Shown here: positions 9,622 to 19,100 of the stretch, one piece after another
Layout of the letters: each line of letters starts with the position of its first letter
Position numbering within the stretch: position 1 is the stretch's first letter
Origin: Adiantum capillus-veneris
Lineage: Eukaryota > Streptophyta > Polypodiopsida > Polypodiales > Pteridaceae
Reading direction: 5' to 3'
Length of the DNA: 64,000 nucleotides
Assembly (NCBI GenBank): GCA_014529385.2
Contig: CM043942.1
Coordinates: 54,498,647-54,562,646 of the forward strand
Program-made: the position numbers and the translations under genes
Notes under the pieces: model-generated
Seen by the model: the letters and a program-made list of their open reading frames with translations, nothing else
The model's database searches: none
What the model was told of the DNA's origin: nothing

Positions 9622-10373
9622 ATGTCGACCTCTAAGCAGGCAATTCAGTGGAAATGCCTTGAATCCAAAAATAGAAAGTAAGCGGCTTCATTATGGTCGT
9701 TTCCTTGTATCTCCCTTTAAAAGGGTCAAGCCAGTATTGTAGGAATTGCCATGCGTAGAGCTTTGTCACAAGAGATTGAGGGACCAGCATAACACGTGCA
9801 AGATTTTGCGGAGTCGTGCACGAGTATTCCACAATAACGGGTCTTCAAGAGACAATACATGATGCTTTAGTTAATCCGAAAGAGATTGTCTTTAGGGGCG
9901 ATTCAAAAGAAGATATTCAAGAGGCGTTTTCATCTGTAACAGGTCCTAAAGAAGTAACTGCGGGCGATCCATCATTACCACCTGGCGTCGAAGCAATTGA
10001 CAATTCGCAATATATAGCTACCATTACCCAACCAATACTCTAACTATTGAATAAGAGATTGAAAAAGATTGCGGATATCGTATAGAAAATCTAGCGAAAT
10101 CCGGAAAGGGACAATTTCCCATCGATGCTGTATTTATGCCTGTCCGAAACGTAAATTATAGCATCCATCTATTTGGAAGTGGTAGAGCGACGCAGAAATC
10201 TCATTCATTGAAATATGGACTAATGGTAGTCCGACACCACACAAGCACGTCATTTAGGAAAGCTTCTGAAAAACTCATGACTTGCCAACCACCTTCTCGT
10301 ATGTAAGGGGCGGGACGTATCTCTCTTCGAAAATGGATTCTCTTGCTTCCTTTGCCTCCTTGAAAGTTTATAA
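9622..10373 (+). pseudogene. rpoA: rpoA (copy II, several frameshifts)
   Basis: Matches copy I rpoA along its length, with indels near 9668, 9725, 9780, 10037, 10053, 10195, 10245 and 10280 that cut it into short frames. The longest open piece is about 75 codons (9816-10043). No full alpha N-terminal domain could be made from it as assembled. Confidence 0.85.
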
Positions 10374-11302
10374 AGGGTGATTCCCTTGCCTCTGCTTCCA
10401 AAGTAGCTTTTGCCTAAACATTTTAGATTCCTTTGCCTTTTTTAGAGTTTCTAATGATTTTATGCCTTTGTTAGGCACATCTCTATGTTATAAGCATAAT
10501 AATAGAAAAAAAAGGCGTTCTTTAAAAAGATCTACTAAGAAGCAGAAACACACTACTGTAAGCACCAGATGAGTAATAAACAGTAATGAAACCCCCCTAA
10601 CCTAAAAAAGTTAGTGGTTGGCTTGTTTTGTTTTGCCTAGCGACACCATTAAGAGGACTGGGTGATTGTGATTAGAGATCAATTCACTGTCGCTTCGAGT
10701 ACACGACGAGGTTACGAAACCCGTCATGGCGATAACATGGTAATTTAGAAAACAAGGCGTGTATGAGGAACTATCAATGTCTACGGTTTGCGTTGGGATT
10801 GCCCTTCGGCACTTCAGGGCTCAACCAATTAAACTCTCGGTGTCTACGGCGTTAGAATGAACTTCGTGCATCCATTTATTTCTACGGAATTACCAACGCT
10901 AGACTGGACGTATTCGACCATGCGCCCAGATTATGCAGGGAAAACCAGCGATACTTTTTAAGAGCAAAGGGTACAGGAACGTAGTGGCGTTCTCAACTCA
11001 TTCCTCTGATCCCAGTATAAATTGGATCGGCGAGAAAGGTTAACCCAACCCTGCTTGACACTTTGTGCCCCTCGCTCCCTAGTCTTGGCATAGGATTTAA
11101 AACATCGAAAAGTGGGCTATAGGAAAAAGCGTAGGGAACCGCTTACTTTAAATAAAACAAGAACTGAAAGAAAGAGGACTGAACATAATACCGGGTGGAA
11201 GATACATGCTTTACCTTGCAAGTTGTGAAAGCTTTCTTCTCAATAAGAGTGAGAGTTAGTGGTATATAGCTTTATCGAAGCCCGAAATGAAACGATGTTG
11301 CA
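10374..11302. other. Spacer after rpoA (copy II)
   Basis: Same sequence as 2943-3870 with small indels. It ends at the N gap, where trnR would begin. No gene. Confidence 0.7.
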
Positions 11303-11502
11303 NNNNNNNNNNNNNNNNNNNNNNNNNNNNNNNNNNNNNNNNNNNNNNNNNNNNNNNNNNNNNNNNNNNNNNNNNNNNNNNNNNNNNNNNNNNNNNNNNN
11401 NNNNNNNNNNNNNNNNNNNNNNNNNNNNNNNNNNNNNNNNNNNNNNNNNNNNNNNNNNNNNNNNNNNNNNNNNNNNNNNNNNNNNNNNNNNNNNNNNNNN
11501 NN
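11303..11502. other. Assembly gap, 200 N
   Basis: Exactly 200 N, the same length as the gap at 42991-43190, so a fixed-size scaffolding gap rather than a measured distance. The sequence on its left is trnR-proximal spacer, on its right a DNA polymerase remnant. Confidence 0.99.
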
Positions 11503-12200
11503 GACATGTTACTTTAGCCTCCACAAAGCCAAATAGCGAATCTAGATCGCACCCTTTCAAAGAAGTTTTTCCATACAGGTTTTCCCGCGGGCATCGGTTT
11601 TGTCATAGCATAAGGATATAAAGAGTTTACATCGTAGTAATATAAATCTTACGTACGTAGGGTATGTATACGTCAGTGTGACCACCATAATAGGCCTCGC
11701 CGAATAAAGGCTGATTTGTTTGGTTCTGGTCTATAAATAGGATACGTTTGAGAATAATAATGGGTTCGATAGATTTTCATAGCCATTGACGATACGGTCA
11801 GGTTATTTGTTATATCTATAAGGTATCGATTCCAATATTTTTATTGTGCTTTCCTAATAATTCCAGCCAAAAGTAAGATATCTTGATCCAAATATTTAAT
11901 TATTTCTGAGTTTTTCTCTTTAATATTAAATCATTCAGTTCTTCGTGAGGTATTGAGCCCTTACTACCTAATTCTGGGCACATTGTCTCAGCTAAAGACT
12001 TCAAAACTGCCTGGCAATAGTCTTAGGGAATCCCTGATGTCAAGTACCGGTATTTTTGGTTTCTTTTTATTATATACAATTATTTGATATACATTATGTT
12101 CCCTAATAATAGGCTTTATTAACCAATCACTACTATCTGAAACTAATAATTTTATCAGCAAAATCCCATCAAATCGGGATAAATTGTGAAAATGAAAGGT
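11503..12200 (-). pseudogene. dpo: Remnant of a linear-plasmid type family-B DNA polymerase (dpo)
   Basis: The minus strand, read with a few frameshifts and stops, gives in order: FHFHNLSRFDGILLIKLL (exonuclease motif region), VLDIRDSLRLLPGSF, CPELGSKGSIPHEELN, YLDQDILLLAGIIRKAQ, SSMAMKIYRTHYYSQTYP, then YYGGHTDVYIP and the polymerase motif A DVNSLYPYAM followed by MPAGKP. This order is diagnostic of the protein-primed family-B polymerases of mitochondrial linear plasmids (invertrons) and their integrated remnants in plant mitochondria. The piece is cut by the N gap after motif A; motifs B and C are not in the window. Frameshifts lie near 11640 and 11675, and stop codons are present. Some could be editing-type (TAA, TGA), but the frameshifts argue for a decayed copy. 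Confidence 0.88.
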
Positions 12201-12659
12201 CGACGCCAGCCGGATCGGCGAAGGTTTAACCTAGTCGTATATATCATAGGGCCTCTCTCTTATGCAATAACAAATCCAATGCCTCTCAGCAGTGCAGTCA
12301 ACAATGCACATAGGCCTCCATCACGTGAAATCCAATCATCGTCTATCACGGCCTCGCATGCGCCTGTCAGATGACCGACCCCATTCTACTTAGTTAAAAG
12401 TGGCATAATTGACGTATTTTAGAATGTAGTGGTAACTCGGGGCATTTCTGGTACTTTATGATCGTCTTTCCTTTATGGGTCCCTCCTTCGTGAGAAAGTC
12501 CGGGCTGCCCTGGCTTAGGTTAGGGTGCACGCGAAAGCCTTAGGACTTTAAACGTTTCGACCAATTTCTCATGGTGAATAATTAGACCCCATTCTACCCA
12601 TCAAAAAATGGCATATCTGGCATGGTGCCAGAAAGCATTAGATAAACCGGTTTAATCTC
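12201..12659. other. Spacer with a twice-occurring short repeat
   Basis: No gene recognised. The word GACCCCATTCTAC followed about 10 bases later by a TGGCATA word occurs at 12371-12412 and 12580-12620, and again at 40748-40793. The segment 12480-12560 is GC-richer with no frame. Confidence 0.5.
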
Positions 12660-13115
12660 TCATGGTGGATCCCGCGCCTGTTTCCTATCTTTTTTTCCGT
12701 CTCTGCTTCGCTCTGAACCAAAGTCTTGTGGCTTCCCTATCTCTTTGACGCTTGGCGAATCGATCTCTCCTTTCCTTATACGGATAGTATCCCGGATTTC
12801 CTGGAATATTCTCAGGGTTTCACGTACTGCTTCGGCAGCGTCGAAATCTATCTCGATTTGTTCGGCTTTGGCCTTCTTTTTGAACATTATCATACGTTGT
12901 CTTTCGCACGCCGCGATCCAGCTATTATCATCACTATCCTCATGCTCAGCTACATCTTTTTCCGGTTCACTGGACAGGTTCAAGGCCAGTGCCCAAAGCT
13001 CTGTAGGCTGTGAAGCGCTCTTGCTTTCTTCTTCTTCCAAAGTCGAGGAAGAAATCACAGAATATAAATCTGCATTAATATGGGCTTTAGCCAAAAAGCA
13101 AAAAACAAAAGACAT
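12660..13115 (-). CDS. Unrecognised charged ORF, 151 residues
   Basis: Open from ATG 13115 to the stop at 12660. The N-terminus is mildly hydrophobic (MSFVFCFLAKAHINADLYSV). The rest is strongly charged, with an acidic middle (SEPEKDVAEHEDSDD) and a probable coiled coil (about residues 80-120). No family recognised. It starts from the same palindromic CATG (13113-13116) as the plus-strand ORF at 13114, so the two diverge head to head with overlapping start codons. Frames on the plus strand also overlap it, so coding is uncertain. Confidence 0.35.
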   Translation of the reverse strand: MSFVFCFLAKAHINADLYSVISSSTLEEEESKSASQPTELWALALNLSSEPEKDVAEHEDSDDNSWIAACERQRMIMFKKKAKAEQIEIDFDAAEAVRETLRIFQEIRDTIRIRKGEIDSPSVKEIGKPQDFGSERSRDGKKDRKQARDPP

Positions 13116-13539
13116 GGAACTAGCATTATTCCTCGTAGTCGGATTAACTTCTGTGGGACTAGCAAGTACTTTATTTAAAATACTTTCATTATCAAAAGAT
13201 AATAAAAAAACTTGCCAAACAAGTACTAAAGATCTCTGAAATAAACCGGGGGTTGACTCGCCAATACGGCGATATTTCCCAGGAACTAGAACAATTACGA
13301 AGCACGAAGAGGATCACTCTTTCGAAAATTTCATTTTACGTAATAAACTAAGACAGGCCAAAACTCATATTGAAAATTTCCAGCAATTCCACAATAAAAA
13401 TCAAACCATAGAAGGAAGGGAAGCTTCAGGTTCGGGAAGCGGGGCAGGGCATGTAGAGGTGCAAATAGATCCCCCAATAATAGAATCTCCGTACGAACTG
13501 TCTGTCATTCCGGACTTGGGGATTTCTTTTCCTGGTTAA
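13114..13539 (+). pseudogene. Unrecognised membrane-anchored coiled-coil ORF, two frameshifts
   Basis: Starts at ATG 13114 with a hydrophobic N-terminal anchor (MELALFLVVGLTSVGLAS). After a shift in the A run at 13203-13210 the reading continues as a helical, polar segment (QVLKISEINRGL, SQELEQLRSTK). After a second shift near 13312 it continues as NKLRQAKTHIENFQQF and a Gly/Ser-rich tail, stopping at 13537-13539. One ancestral ORF of about 160 residues is implied. In the frame of the following atp1 segment the end also reads a hydrophobic stretch (WLIWATILLLFWIIARK), so the ORF may have been fused to atp1. Function unknown. Confidence 0.4.
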
Positions 13540-13568
13540 TATGGGCTACGATCTTATTGCTATTCTGG

Positions 13569-14707
13569 ATTATTGCACGTAAATCTGTTCACGAACCTAT
13601 GTAAATAGGGTTAAAAGCGGTAGATAGCCTAGTCCCTATAGGTCGTGGTTAATGAGAACTGATAATCGGCGACTGATAACCGGAAAGACTGCTATAGCTA
13701 TTGATACCATTTTGAACCAGAAACTAATCAACGCACAGGGCACTTCCGATAGTGAAAAAGTGTTTTGCGTGTACGTAGCGATTGGATAAAAACGTTTAAC
13801 CGTGGCATAATTGGTTAAGATTCTCGCAGAAGCTGGTGCTTTAGAATATATTATTATTGTTGCAGCTACGGCTTTAGATCCTGCTCCCTTGTAATTTCTG
13901 GCACTATATTTGGCTTGTGCTATGGGAGAGTTTTTTAGAGATCATGGAATGCACGCATTAATTATCTATGACGATCTCAGTAAGCAATCAGTGGCATATT
14001 GATAAATGCCATTATTGCTACGTTGACTACTAGGTCGTGAGGCTTTTTCTGGAGATGTCTTCTATTTACATTTCTGTTTATTGGAAAGAGCCGCCAAAAG
14101 GTCAGATTAAACTGGTGCAGGTAGCTTAACCGCTTTACTTGTCATTGAAACATAAGCTGGAGACGTTTTTGCTTATATTCCTACTAATGTCATTTCCATT
14201 ATAGATGGATAAATCTTCCTGGAAACTGAACTTTTCTATCGCGGAATTCGGCCTGCTATTAACGTAGGATTATTCGTTAGTCGCGTTGGGTCTGCTGCTT
14301 AGCTGAAAGCTATGAAAGCCCTTTGTGGCACCTTGAAATTGGAGCTAGCATAATATCGTGAAGTTGCCGCTTTTGCGCAATTTGGGTCAGACCTCGATCC
14401 TGCTACTCGGTATTTGCCACATCGCGGCGCTAGACCTACTGAGGTACTTAAACAAGCATAATATTCCCTAATTCCTATCGAATAATAAATTGTAATTATT
14501 TATGTAGCGGTCAATGGGTTCCTGGACTAAATCCCTTTAACGCAGATCACAACATATGAAAAAAAACTTCTTGACAACCCATACATATTTTCAAAGATTT
14601 GAGAAGAAAAGCTCTTAAGTAAAGAAATAACAAAAGAAATTCATTTACTTTGTTTAAAAGAAGCTGCAAGCTTGAACCTGAACAGAAAACTTGACATAAA
14701 TGAGTAA
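13569..14707 (+). pseudogene. atp1: 5'-truncated atp1 (ATP synthase alpha subunit) with 21 editing-type stop codons
   Basis: Alpha subunit of mitochondrial F1-ATPase from about residue 140 (RKSVHEPM) to the C-terminus at TAA 14705-14707. Landmarks: [13 protein letters not shown], the P-loop region ([10 protein letters not shown]), [40 protein letters not shown] and [10 protein letters not shown]. Exactly 21 in-frame stops occur (15 TAA, 5 TGA, 1 TAG), each where Gln or Arg (CAA, CGA, CAG) is conserved, for example both codons after the ATPase GRG and the RQ of GDRQTGKT. Further T-for-C changes give Leu, Phe or Ser where Pro, Ser or Pro is conserved. Only one frameshift is seen, a lost A near 13678 by the P-loop. 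The first quarter of the gene is missing and an unrelated ORF abuts it. The stops fit U-to-C editing; truncation and frameshift suggest this copy may be non-functional. Confidence 0.92.
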
Positions 14708-14728
14708 CTCTACTAAAAAAGAAATCTT

Positions 14729-15716
14729 TTGAATAACCTCACCAGAAATCTTTTGAATTTGAATAACCTCACCAGAAATCTCTCCTTTCTTTTGAATAAC
14801 CTCACCATATATCTCTCCTTTATTTCTAAGAACCTCAACATATATCTCTCCTTTCTTTTTAATAACCTCACCATATATCTCTCCTTTCTTTCGTTGAGAA
14901 AGGTATTCTTGTTTGTTGCTCTTTTTTTAATTTTATTAAATCTAATTGGGCTTGGGTTTGCTGAAACAGCATACTGTATGAATATGGGCGCTAGTAGTTC
15001 TTCAATAGTAACTCAAGCGTCTTCACATTCACAGTTTATGCAACTAAAGGAGGAGGATTGCCGTTCAATCTTATTTGAAACTTGGCAAGATTGTGATAAA
15101 ATACTAAAAACCTGCCAACAAGGCAGATTGCCCAGCGCTGAGAACGGTTATGAATTCGTTTCACAACTGCAGCCTGCGCAAATAAACAATCTAGTAAACT
15201 CTATCTCTGCCAAGTTAAACCCCTCCATAGTCAGCGAAGCCACAATGCAGGAATGGGCTCAGATTTCGGTACAGTTTAAGGAGGCAAACTCCCGTCTGTT
15301 CACGTCGTTCCATAAGGACCTTATTCCTGGCTTGATGCTCCTCTGGGGTATCTCTCCCTTTAAGCATGTCCCCGGAAGAGGGCATAGAACTCCTCTTGAA
15401 GGTCCCCTTCTCCCAGGAAGTGATAGCGCATTATGCCGCGCAAATAGTCTCCCAGGCGCAACCTTTGATTGACATGTATAAAGCCCTGTTTGAGCTCTTG
15501 CCTTCGACTCCAGAAGTAGTTTTTGTTGAGCAAGACATGCCGCCGCTGAATCCAGAAACAGAAATAACTGTTTCGCAGGAGGAGGCGGATAAAATCCAAG
15601 CCGTTCATAATAAAGCCAGGGACGCTGTCCAGATTTTCGTTAAGTTCCATAGGCTTAGAAGCCGGATTCGTAAAGGGACTGCCTTTAAACTTAAACGTAG
15701 ACGTCGTGGTTAAAAA
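14729..15716 (+). pseudogene. atp9-chimera copy III: atp9 part lost, frame broken
   Basis: Contains the 11-residue repeats, the membrane helix and the polar domain of the chimera at 29551-30633, but the atp9 N-terminal codons are replaced by the atp1 3' end. An extra partial repeat unit is present at the start. A 2-base loss near 15343 shifts the frame, so the C-terminal 115 codons (15366-15713) are in another frame. The end is the same basic tail and TAA. Confidence 0.8.
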
Positions 15717-15986
15717 ACCGTCTCACGGGCAGAGCGGACACCCTGGGGAGGGTAAAAACCACAGCTGACGACTGAATCCGAATATTACGGATTACATATA
15801 TCAAGTAATTACTTTCTTTTAGGGAAGGGATGGTTAAATTATTCGGTAACCAACCGAGAGATCATCAACGACAAAGATTGACTTTTTTGTCTTTTAATTG
15901 AGTTAATTTTCTTTAATTACGTAAACTCATTTTGAAATAACGCAAAAAACATTTCCAGGGTTGGGCTTTCCTTGACCCAACCCCCC

Positions 15987-16060
15987 GCACCGATAGCTCA
16001 ATTGGATAGAGTCCCTGGCTTCGAACCAGGTAGTTAGGGGTTCGAGTCCTCTTCAGTGCA
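15987..16060 (+). tRNA. trnR-UCG: trnR-UCG (copy III)
   Basis: Identical in sequence to the copy I tRNA, on the plus strand, with anticodon loop CUUCGAA and the same C-A acceptor mismatch. Confidence 0.9.
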
Positions 16061-16986
16061 ACATCGTTTCATTTCGGGCTTCGATAAAGCTATATACCAC
16101 TAACTCTCACTCTTATTGAGAAGAAAGCTTTCACAACTTGCAAGGTAAAGCATGTATCTTCCACCCGGTATTATGTTCAGTCCTCTTTCTTTCAGTTCTT
16201 GTTTTATTTAAAGTAAGCGGTTCCCTACGCTTTTTCCTATAGCCCACCTTTTCGATGTTTTAAATCCTATGCCAAGACTAGGGAGCGAGGGCACAAAGTG
16301 TCAAGCAGGGTTGGGTTAACCTTTCTCGCCGATCCAATTTATACTGGGATCAGAGGAATGAGTTGAGAACGCCACTACGTTCCTGTACCCTTTGCTCTTA
16401 AAAAGTATCGCTGGTTTTCCCTGCATAATCTGGGCGCATGGTCGAATACGTCCAGTCTAGCGTTGGTAATTCCGTAGAAATAAATGGATGCACGAAGTTC
16501 ATTCTAACGCCGTAGACACCGAGAGTTTAATTGGTTGAGCCCTGAAGTGCCGAAGGGCAATCCCAACGCAAACCGTAGACATTGATAGTTCCTCATACAC
16601 GCCTTGTTTCTAAATTACCATGTTATCGCCATGACGGGTTTCGTAACCTCGTCGTGTACTCGAAGCGACAGTGAATTGATCTCTAATCACAATCACCCAG
16701 TCCTCTTAATGGTGTCGCTAGGGCAAACAAAACAAGCCAACCACTAACTTTTTTAGGTTAGGGGGGTTTCATTACTGTTTATTACTCATCTGGTGCTTAC
16801 AGTAGTGTGTTTCTGCTTCTTAGTAGATCTTTTAAAGAACGCCTTTTTTATTCTATTATTATGCTTATAAACATAGAGATGTGCCTAACAAAGGCATAAA
16901 ATCATTAGAAACTCTAAAAAAGGCAAAGGAATCTAAAAATGTTTAGGCAAAAGCTACTTTGGAAGCAGAGGCAAGGGAATCACCCT
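16061..16986. other. Spacer trnR to rpoA (copy III)
   Basis: Reverse complement of 2943-3870 with very few differences. No gene recognised. Confidence 0.7.
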
Positions 16987-17739
16987 TTATAAACTTTCAA
17001 GGAGGCAAAGGAAGCAAGAGAATCCATTTTCGAAGAGAGATACGTCTCCGCCCCTTACATACGAGAAGGTGGTTGGCAAGTCCATGAGTTTTTCAGAAGC
17101 TTTCCTAAGTGCTTCGTGTGGTGTCGGACTACCATTAGTCCATATTTCAATGAATGAGATTTCCTGCGTCGCTCTACCACTTCCAAATAGATGGATGCTA
17201 TAATTTACGTTTCGGACAGGCATAAATACAGCATCGATGGGAAATTGTCCCTTTCCGGATTTCGCTAGATTTTCTATACGATATCCGCAATCTTTTTCAA
17301 TCTCTAATTCAATAGTTAGAGATATTGGTTGGGTAATGGTAGCTATATATTGCGAATTGTCAATTGCTTCGACGCCAGGTGGTAATGATGGATCGCCCGC
17401 AGTTACTTCTTTAGGACCTGTTACAGATGAAAACGCCTCTTGAATATCTTCTTTTGAATCGCCCCTAAGCACAATCTCTTTCGGATTAACTAAAGCATCA
17501 TGTATTGTCTCTTGAAGACCCGTTATTGTGGAATACTCGTGCACGACTCCGCAAAATCTTGCACGTGTTATGCTTGTCCCTTCAATCTCTTGTGACAAAG
17601 CTCTACGCATGGCAATTCCTACAATACTGGCTTGACCCCTTTTAAAGGGAGATACAAGGAAACGACCATAATGAAGCCGCTTACTTTCTATTTTGGATTC
17701 AAGGCATTTCCACTGAATTGCCTGCTTAGAGGTCGACAT
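16987..17739 (-). CDS. rpoA: rpoA without C-terminal domain (copy III)
   Basis: Identical in translation to copy I: 250 residues, alpha N-terminal domain only, homology ending near residue 235. That this frame is intact in three copies shows the truncation is a property of the unit and not a consensus error. Confidence 0.87.
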   Translation of the reverse strand: MSTSKQAIQWKCLESKIESKRLHYGRFLVSPFKRGQASIVGIAMRRALSQEIEGTSITRARFCGVVHEYSTITGLQETIHDALVNPKEIVLRGDSKEDIQEAFSSVTGPKEVTAGDPSLPPGVEAIDNSQYIATITQPISLTIELEIEKDCGYRIENLAKSGKGQFPIDAVFMPVRNVNYSIHLFGSGRATQEISFIEIWTNGSPTPHEALRKASEKLMDLPTTFSYVRGGDVSLFENGFSCFLCLLESL

Positions 17740-17801
17740 CTCGTTTTTGCGTGCGCATACGTAATTTTTTTTTCTCTCCTTTTGATGTGACTAATCACTA
17801 G

Positions 17802-18198
17802 TTAGACGCGTCTCTTTCTGGGGGGTCTACAACCATTATACGGCATAGGAGTCACGTCACGTATGAAACTGAGGATTATGCCGCTTCTGCGAATAGCTCG
17901 CAAAGCGGTGTCTCTCCCCGGTCCGGGCCCGCTCATCATAACTTCTGCTTGTTTCATACCCCGATCCACTGATGCTTTAATTGCATTCTCAGCCGCAGCT
18001 TGCGCAGCAAATGGCGTGCTTTTGCGTGTTCCCTTAAATCCACAGGCACCGGCGGAAGACCAAATAATTACCTGTCCCCGGACGTCTGTGACGGTAATGA
18101 TAGTGTTATTGAAACTCGCCTGTAATGAATGACTCCCTTTTGAACTCCGCGTTTTCCCCCACGTGAACGAATTTTTCTCGATTTATTTGACTTGACAT
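17802..18198 (-). pseudogene. rps11: rps11 (copy III)
   Basis: Has the full G run missing from copies I and II, so the central part is in frame. It lacks one base near 18124 in the region encoding IHIQAS, which breaks the frame near the N-terminus. The start remains unresolved, as in the other copies. Confidence 0.82.
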
Positions 18199-18265
18199 AA
18201 TTAATTAATTATTTTTATTGGGAAGCTCTGTTTAATTAATATTCTTTTTCAGATAGAAATATTTA

Positions 18266-18379
18266 TTATCCTTGTTTCTGTTTATGTTTTGAGTTGCAAC
18301 AAATTACCATGATTCGTCTACGTCGTAGAATCAATCGACATTTTTTACATATTTTCCGAATGGAAGCACGGATTTTCGT
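18266..18379 (-). CDS. rpl36: rpl36, ACG start (copy III)
   Basis: Intact 37-codon bL36 frame, starting at ACG 18379-18377, same as copy I. Confidence 0.86.
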   Translation of the reverse strand, partial: TKIRASIRKICKKCRLILRRRRIMVICCNSKHKQKQG

Positions 18380-18512
18380 ATCTATAACCTTGAATTAATT
18401 GGGTAAATCTACCTGTAGGTTTGCTACATGTTTCTTCGATCTAATCAAGATAGGAAATTTGGCAAGAGAAGTGGTTTGGTTAACTGCCGAAAATCTAAAC
18501 TGATACCGAAAT

Positions 18513-18758
18513 CTACTGACTATTGTTTGTATGCCTACTTCTAAGGCGGTAGATGATGCGTCCCTTGGTAAGATCATAGGGACTCAGTTCAGCTCTTACC
18601 CTATCTCCTGGTAGTATTCTTATATAACTGCGTCGCATCCTCCCCGATATATGAGTCAAAACTTGACATCCATTATCCGAACACGCTCAAAACGTGGCAT
18701 TGGGTAAAGATTCTGTAACTGTACCTTCCATGTCAATGAGATTCTGTTTCTTCATCAT
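18513..18758 (-). CDS. infA: infA-like frame with in-frame TGA (copy III)
   Basis: Same 81-codon frame as copy I, with the single TGA where Arg is expected. Stop at 18515-18513. Confidence 0.8.
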
Positions 18759-18870
18759 TTGGAATAAGTAAACCTCCTATTTACATTACAGGTTTCTCCA
18801 AAAAAATTCTTTTCATTGAAGACGTAACTGGTGAAAATAAGTAACTTTTGTCCCTGTTTCTCCCTTTCAA

Positions 18871-19065
18871 TTACCAAATATGGCGTAGAATTTCCCCCCC
18901 CAGTTTTCTTCGCCTAGCTTCCCGATCTGTAATGAGTCCATAAGACGTTGATAAAATTGCAATTCCCATGCCCCCTAAGATCTTAGGGATTCTTATATGA
19001 TCGCAATAGATTCTGAGACCGGGTTTGCTAATGTACCTAATAGTTATAGTTTAGTTGCCACGTAA
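18871..19065 (-). pseudogene. rps8: rps8 3' fragment (copy III)
   Basis: uS8 C-terminal fragment as in copy I, ending at TAA 18873-18871. It borders a tandem AAGGT tract (about 19063-19087) where homology to rps8 stops. Confidence 0.82.
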
Positions 19066-19100
19066 GGTAAGGTAAGGTAAGGTAAGGCTTTTTTTCTTTT

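Larger units (their letters stand above)
8268..11302 (+). repeat. 7.46-kb unit, copy II (forward, partial, indel-rich)
   Basis: Direct repeat of copy I at an offset of about 7434 bp, cut by the N gap at the first base of trnR. It differs from copy I mostly by one-base insertions and deletions, many at homopolymers (AAAATC, GGGG, TTTT runs). Base substitutions are few. This pattern is typical of poor consensus near a contig end, though true decay is possible. Confidence 0.85.
14708..19100 (-). repeat. 7.46-kb unit, copy III (inverted, partial)
   Basis: Starts within the 33-bp repeats of the atp9 chimera, directly after the atp1 stop codon, and runs through trnR, spacer, rpoA, rps11, rpl36, infA and the rps8 fragment in the orientation opposite to copies I and II. 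The breakpoint lies in an ACTAAAAAA/GAAATCTTTTGAA word of the chimera. Confidence 0.9.

Noticed and set aside
1..11302. That this is simply plastid genome
   Set aside because: infA, rpl36, rps11 and rpoA are plastid-type, but trnR-UCG and the atp9 chimera in the same unit are mitochondrial-type and the plastid genes are truncated at both ends of the block.
11240..11621. Open frames running through the N block
   Set aside because: They consist of undetermined bases and say nothing about coding.
17863..18132. 88-89 codon frame antisense to rps11
   Set aside because: Antisense shadow of rps11, which is clearly the coding strand.
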